From contig JAEZVM010000400.1 in assembly GCA_023420795.1 (NCBI GenBank), positions 1 to 5,603 on the forward strand: a stretch of DNA of 5,603 nucleotides, read 5' to 3'. The position numbers and the translations under genes were made by a program. Positions within the stretch are counted from its first letter, which is position 1, and each line of letters opens with the position of its first letter. Shown in pieces: positions 5,234-5,603 of the stretch. The notes under the pieces are model-generated. The model searched no databases. It was not told where the DNA came from and saw nothing but the letters and a program-made list of their open reading frames with translations. This stretch comes from Pseudomonadota bacterium (GTDB taxonomy: Bacteria; Pseudomonadota; Gammaproteobacteria; Burkholderiales; Burkholderiaceae_D).

Positions 5234-5603
5234 ATGCGGCCGACAGCCGCGTTACGGTCCGATTCGACGCCGGCATCGGCGTACTTCGGGCCTGGTGGAT
5301 CAACATGGTCAGCAACAGCACAAGAACAGCGGCTCCACCGTTATGGAGCACTGCGAGCGCCAGCGGCCACTTCAGGAAAATGCTTGATATGCCTGTCAGG
5401 AATTGCAGCACAACGGCTGCCAGCAGGTATTGCGCGATTCGGCGCAGGCCGTCGATACGGTAGGCCTTCCGTATCAGCCAGAGCATGACGAGAGCAACCG
5501 CGAGCGCAAACATCCGGTGCGTCCAGTGGATTGCGGTCAGCGCGGAAAACGGAAGATACTCACCGCCCGCAGTTTTGCCCAGGTCGCGCCATAGTGTGAA
5601 GCC
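5232..5603 (-). CDS. ctaA: Heme A synthase CtaA (C-terminal part, 5' partial)
   Basis: CtaA (COX15 family) oxidises the C8 methyl group of heme O to a formyl group, giving heme A for aa3-type oxidases, in the inner membrane. Only the last 123 codons are in the window; the frame is open to base 5603, so the Met at 5513 is internal. Counting from the window edge, the visible part begins in a periplasmic loop (GFTLWRDLGK...) and holds three hydrophobic segments (about 31-45, 57-77, 84-104). AIHWTHR (24-30; His26 and His29) and LHNGGA (86-91; His87) match the family's C-terminal heme-ligand histidine regions. The tail is polar and unremarkable. The stop overlaps the ctaB Shine-Dalgarno. The two-fold-repeated N-terminal half is not visible, so integrity of the whole gene cannot be judged. 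Gene order ctaA-ctaB-SCO supports the call strongly. Confidence 0.92.
   Translation of the reverse strand, partial: GFTLWRDLGKTAGGEYLPFSALTAIHWTHRMFALAVALVMLWLIRKAYRIDGLRRIAQYLLAAVVLQFLTGISSIFLKWPLALAVLHNGGAAVLVLLLTMLIHQARSTPMPASNRTVTRLSAA

Noticed and set aside
3703..5603. Possible undescribed system on the minus strand
   Set aside because: All three frames are well-known cytochrome oxidase assembly genes with intact motifs and standard order.
1..5603. Mobile element, CRISPR, tRNA, rRNA or phage signatures
   Set aside because: No long terminal or direct repeats, no regularly spaced repeats, no cloverleaf-like sequence and no transposase or integrase motifs were seen on either strand.

Overview
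This window is ordinary chromosomal core sequence from a betaproteobacterium, most likely of the Burkholderiales. Family Oxalobacteraceae (Herbaspirillum/Herminiimonas/Collimonas-like) is my guess from protein flavour and gene order, not from a search. Coding DNA is GC-rich with G/C-ending codons, genes are tightly packed, and I see no insertion sequence, integrase, tRNA, CRISPR or phage-like gene.

Plus strand, 1-2566: the 3' part of ftsY (signal recognition particle receptor; its start lies upstream of the window), then ftsE and ftsX (division ABC-type complex). ftsY and ftsE are 12 bases apart and ftsE/ftsX overlap by 7 bases, so the three look like one transcription unit coupling membrane-protein targeting to divisome function.

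Plus strand, 2567-3686: a 175-base intergenic region followed by rpoH (heat-shock sigma factor, sigma-32) and a strong hairpin terminator. The intergenic region holds the most informative non-coding signal here: a perfect CIRCE operator (TTAGCACTC-N9-GAGTGCTAA), the binding site of the heat-shock repressor HrcA. A plausible housekeeping promoter is embedded in its two arms, and a sigma-32-like -35 box lies just upstream. rpoH therefore appears to be separately controlled from ftsYEX, with HrcA placed above the sigma-32 regulon.

Minus strand, 5603-3703: the 3' part of ctaA (heme A synthase), ctaB (protoheme IX farnesyltransferase) and a SCO1/SenC copper chaperone lipoprotein, packed with gaps of 4-7 bases. 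Together they supply heme A and the CuA centre to an aa3-type cytochrome c oxidase. Transcription converges on rpoH, and one symmetric hairpin flanked by A and T runs can terminate both units.

I found no undescribed multi-gene system. The point worth experimental follow-up is the composite regulatory region of rpoH.
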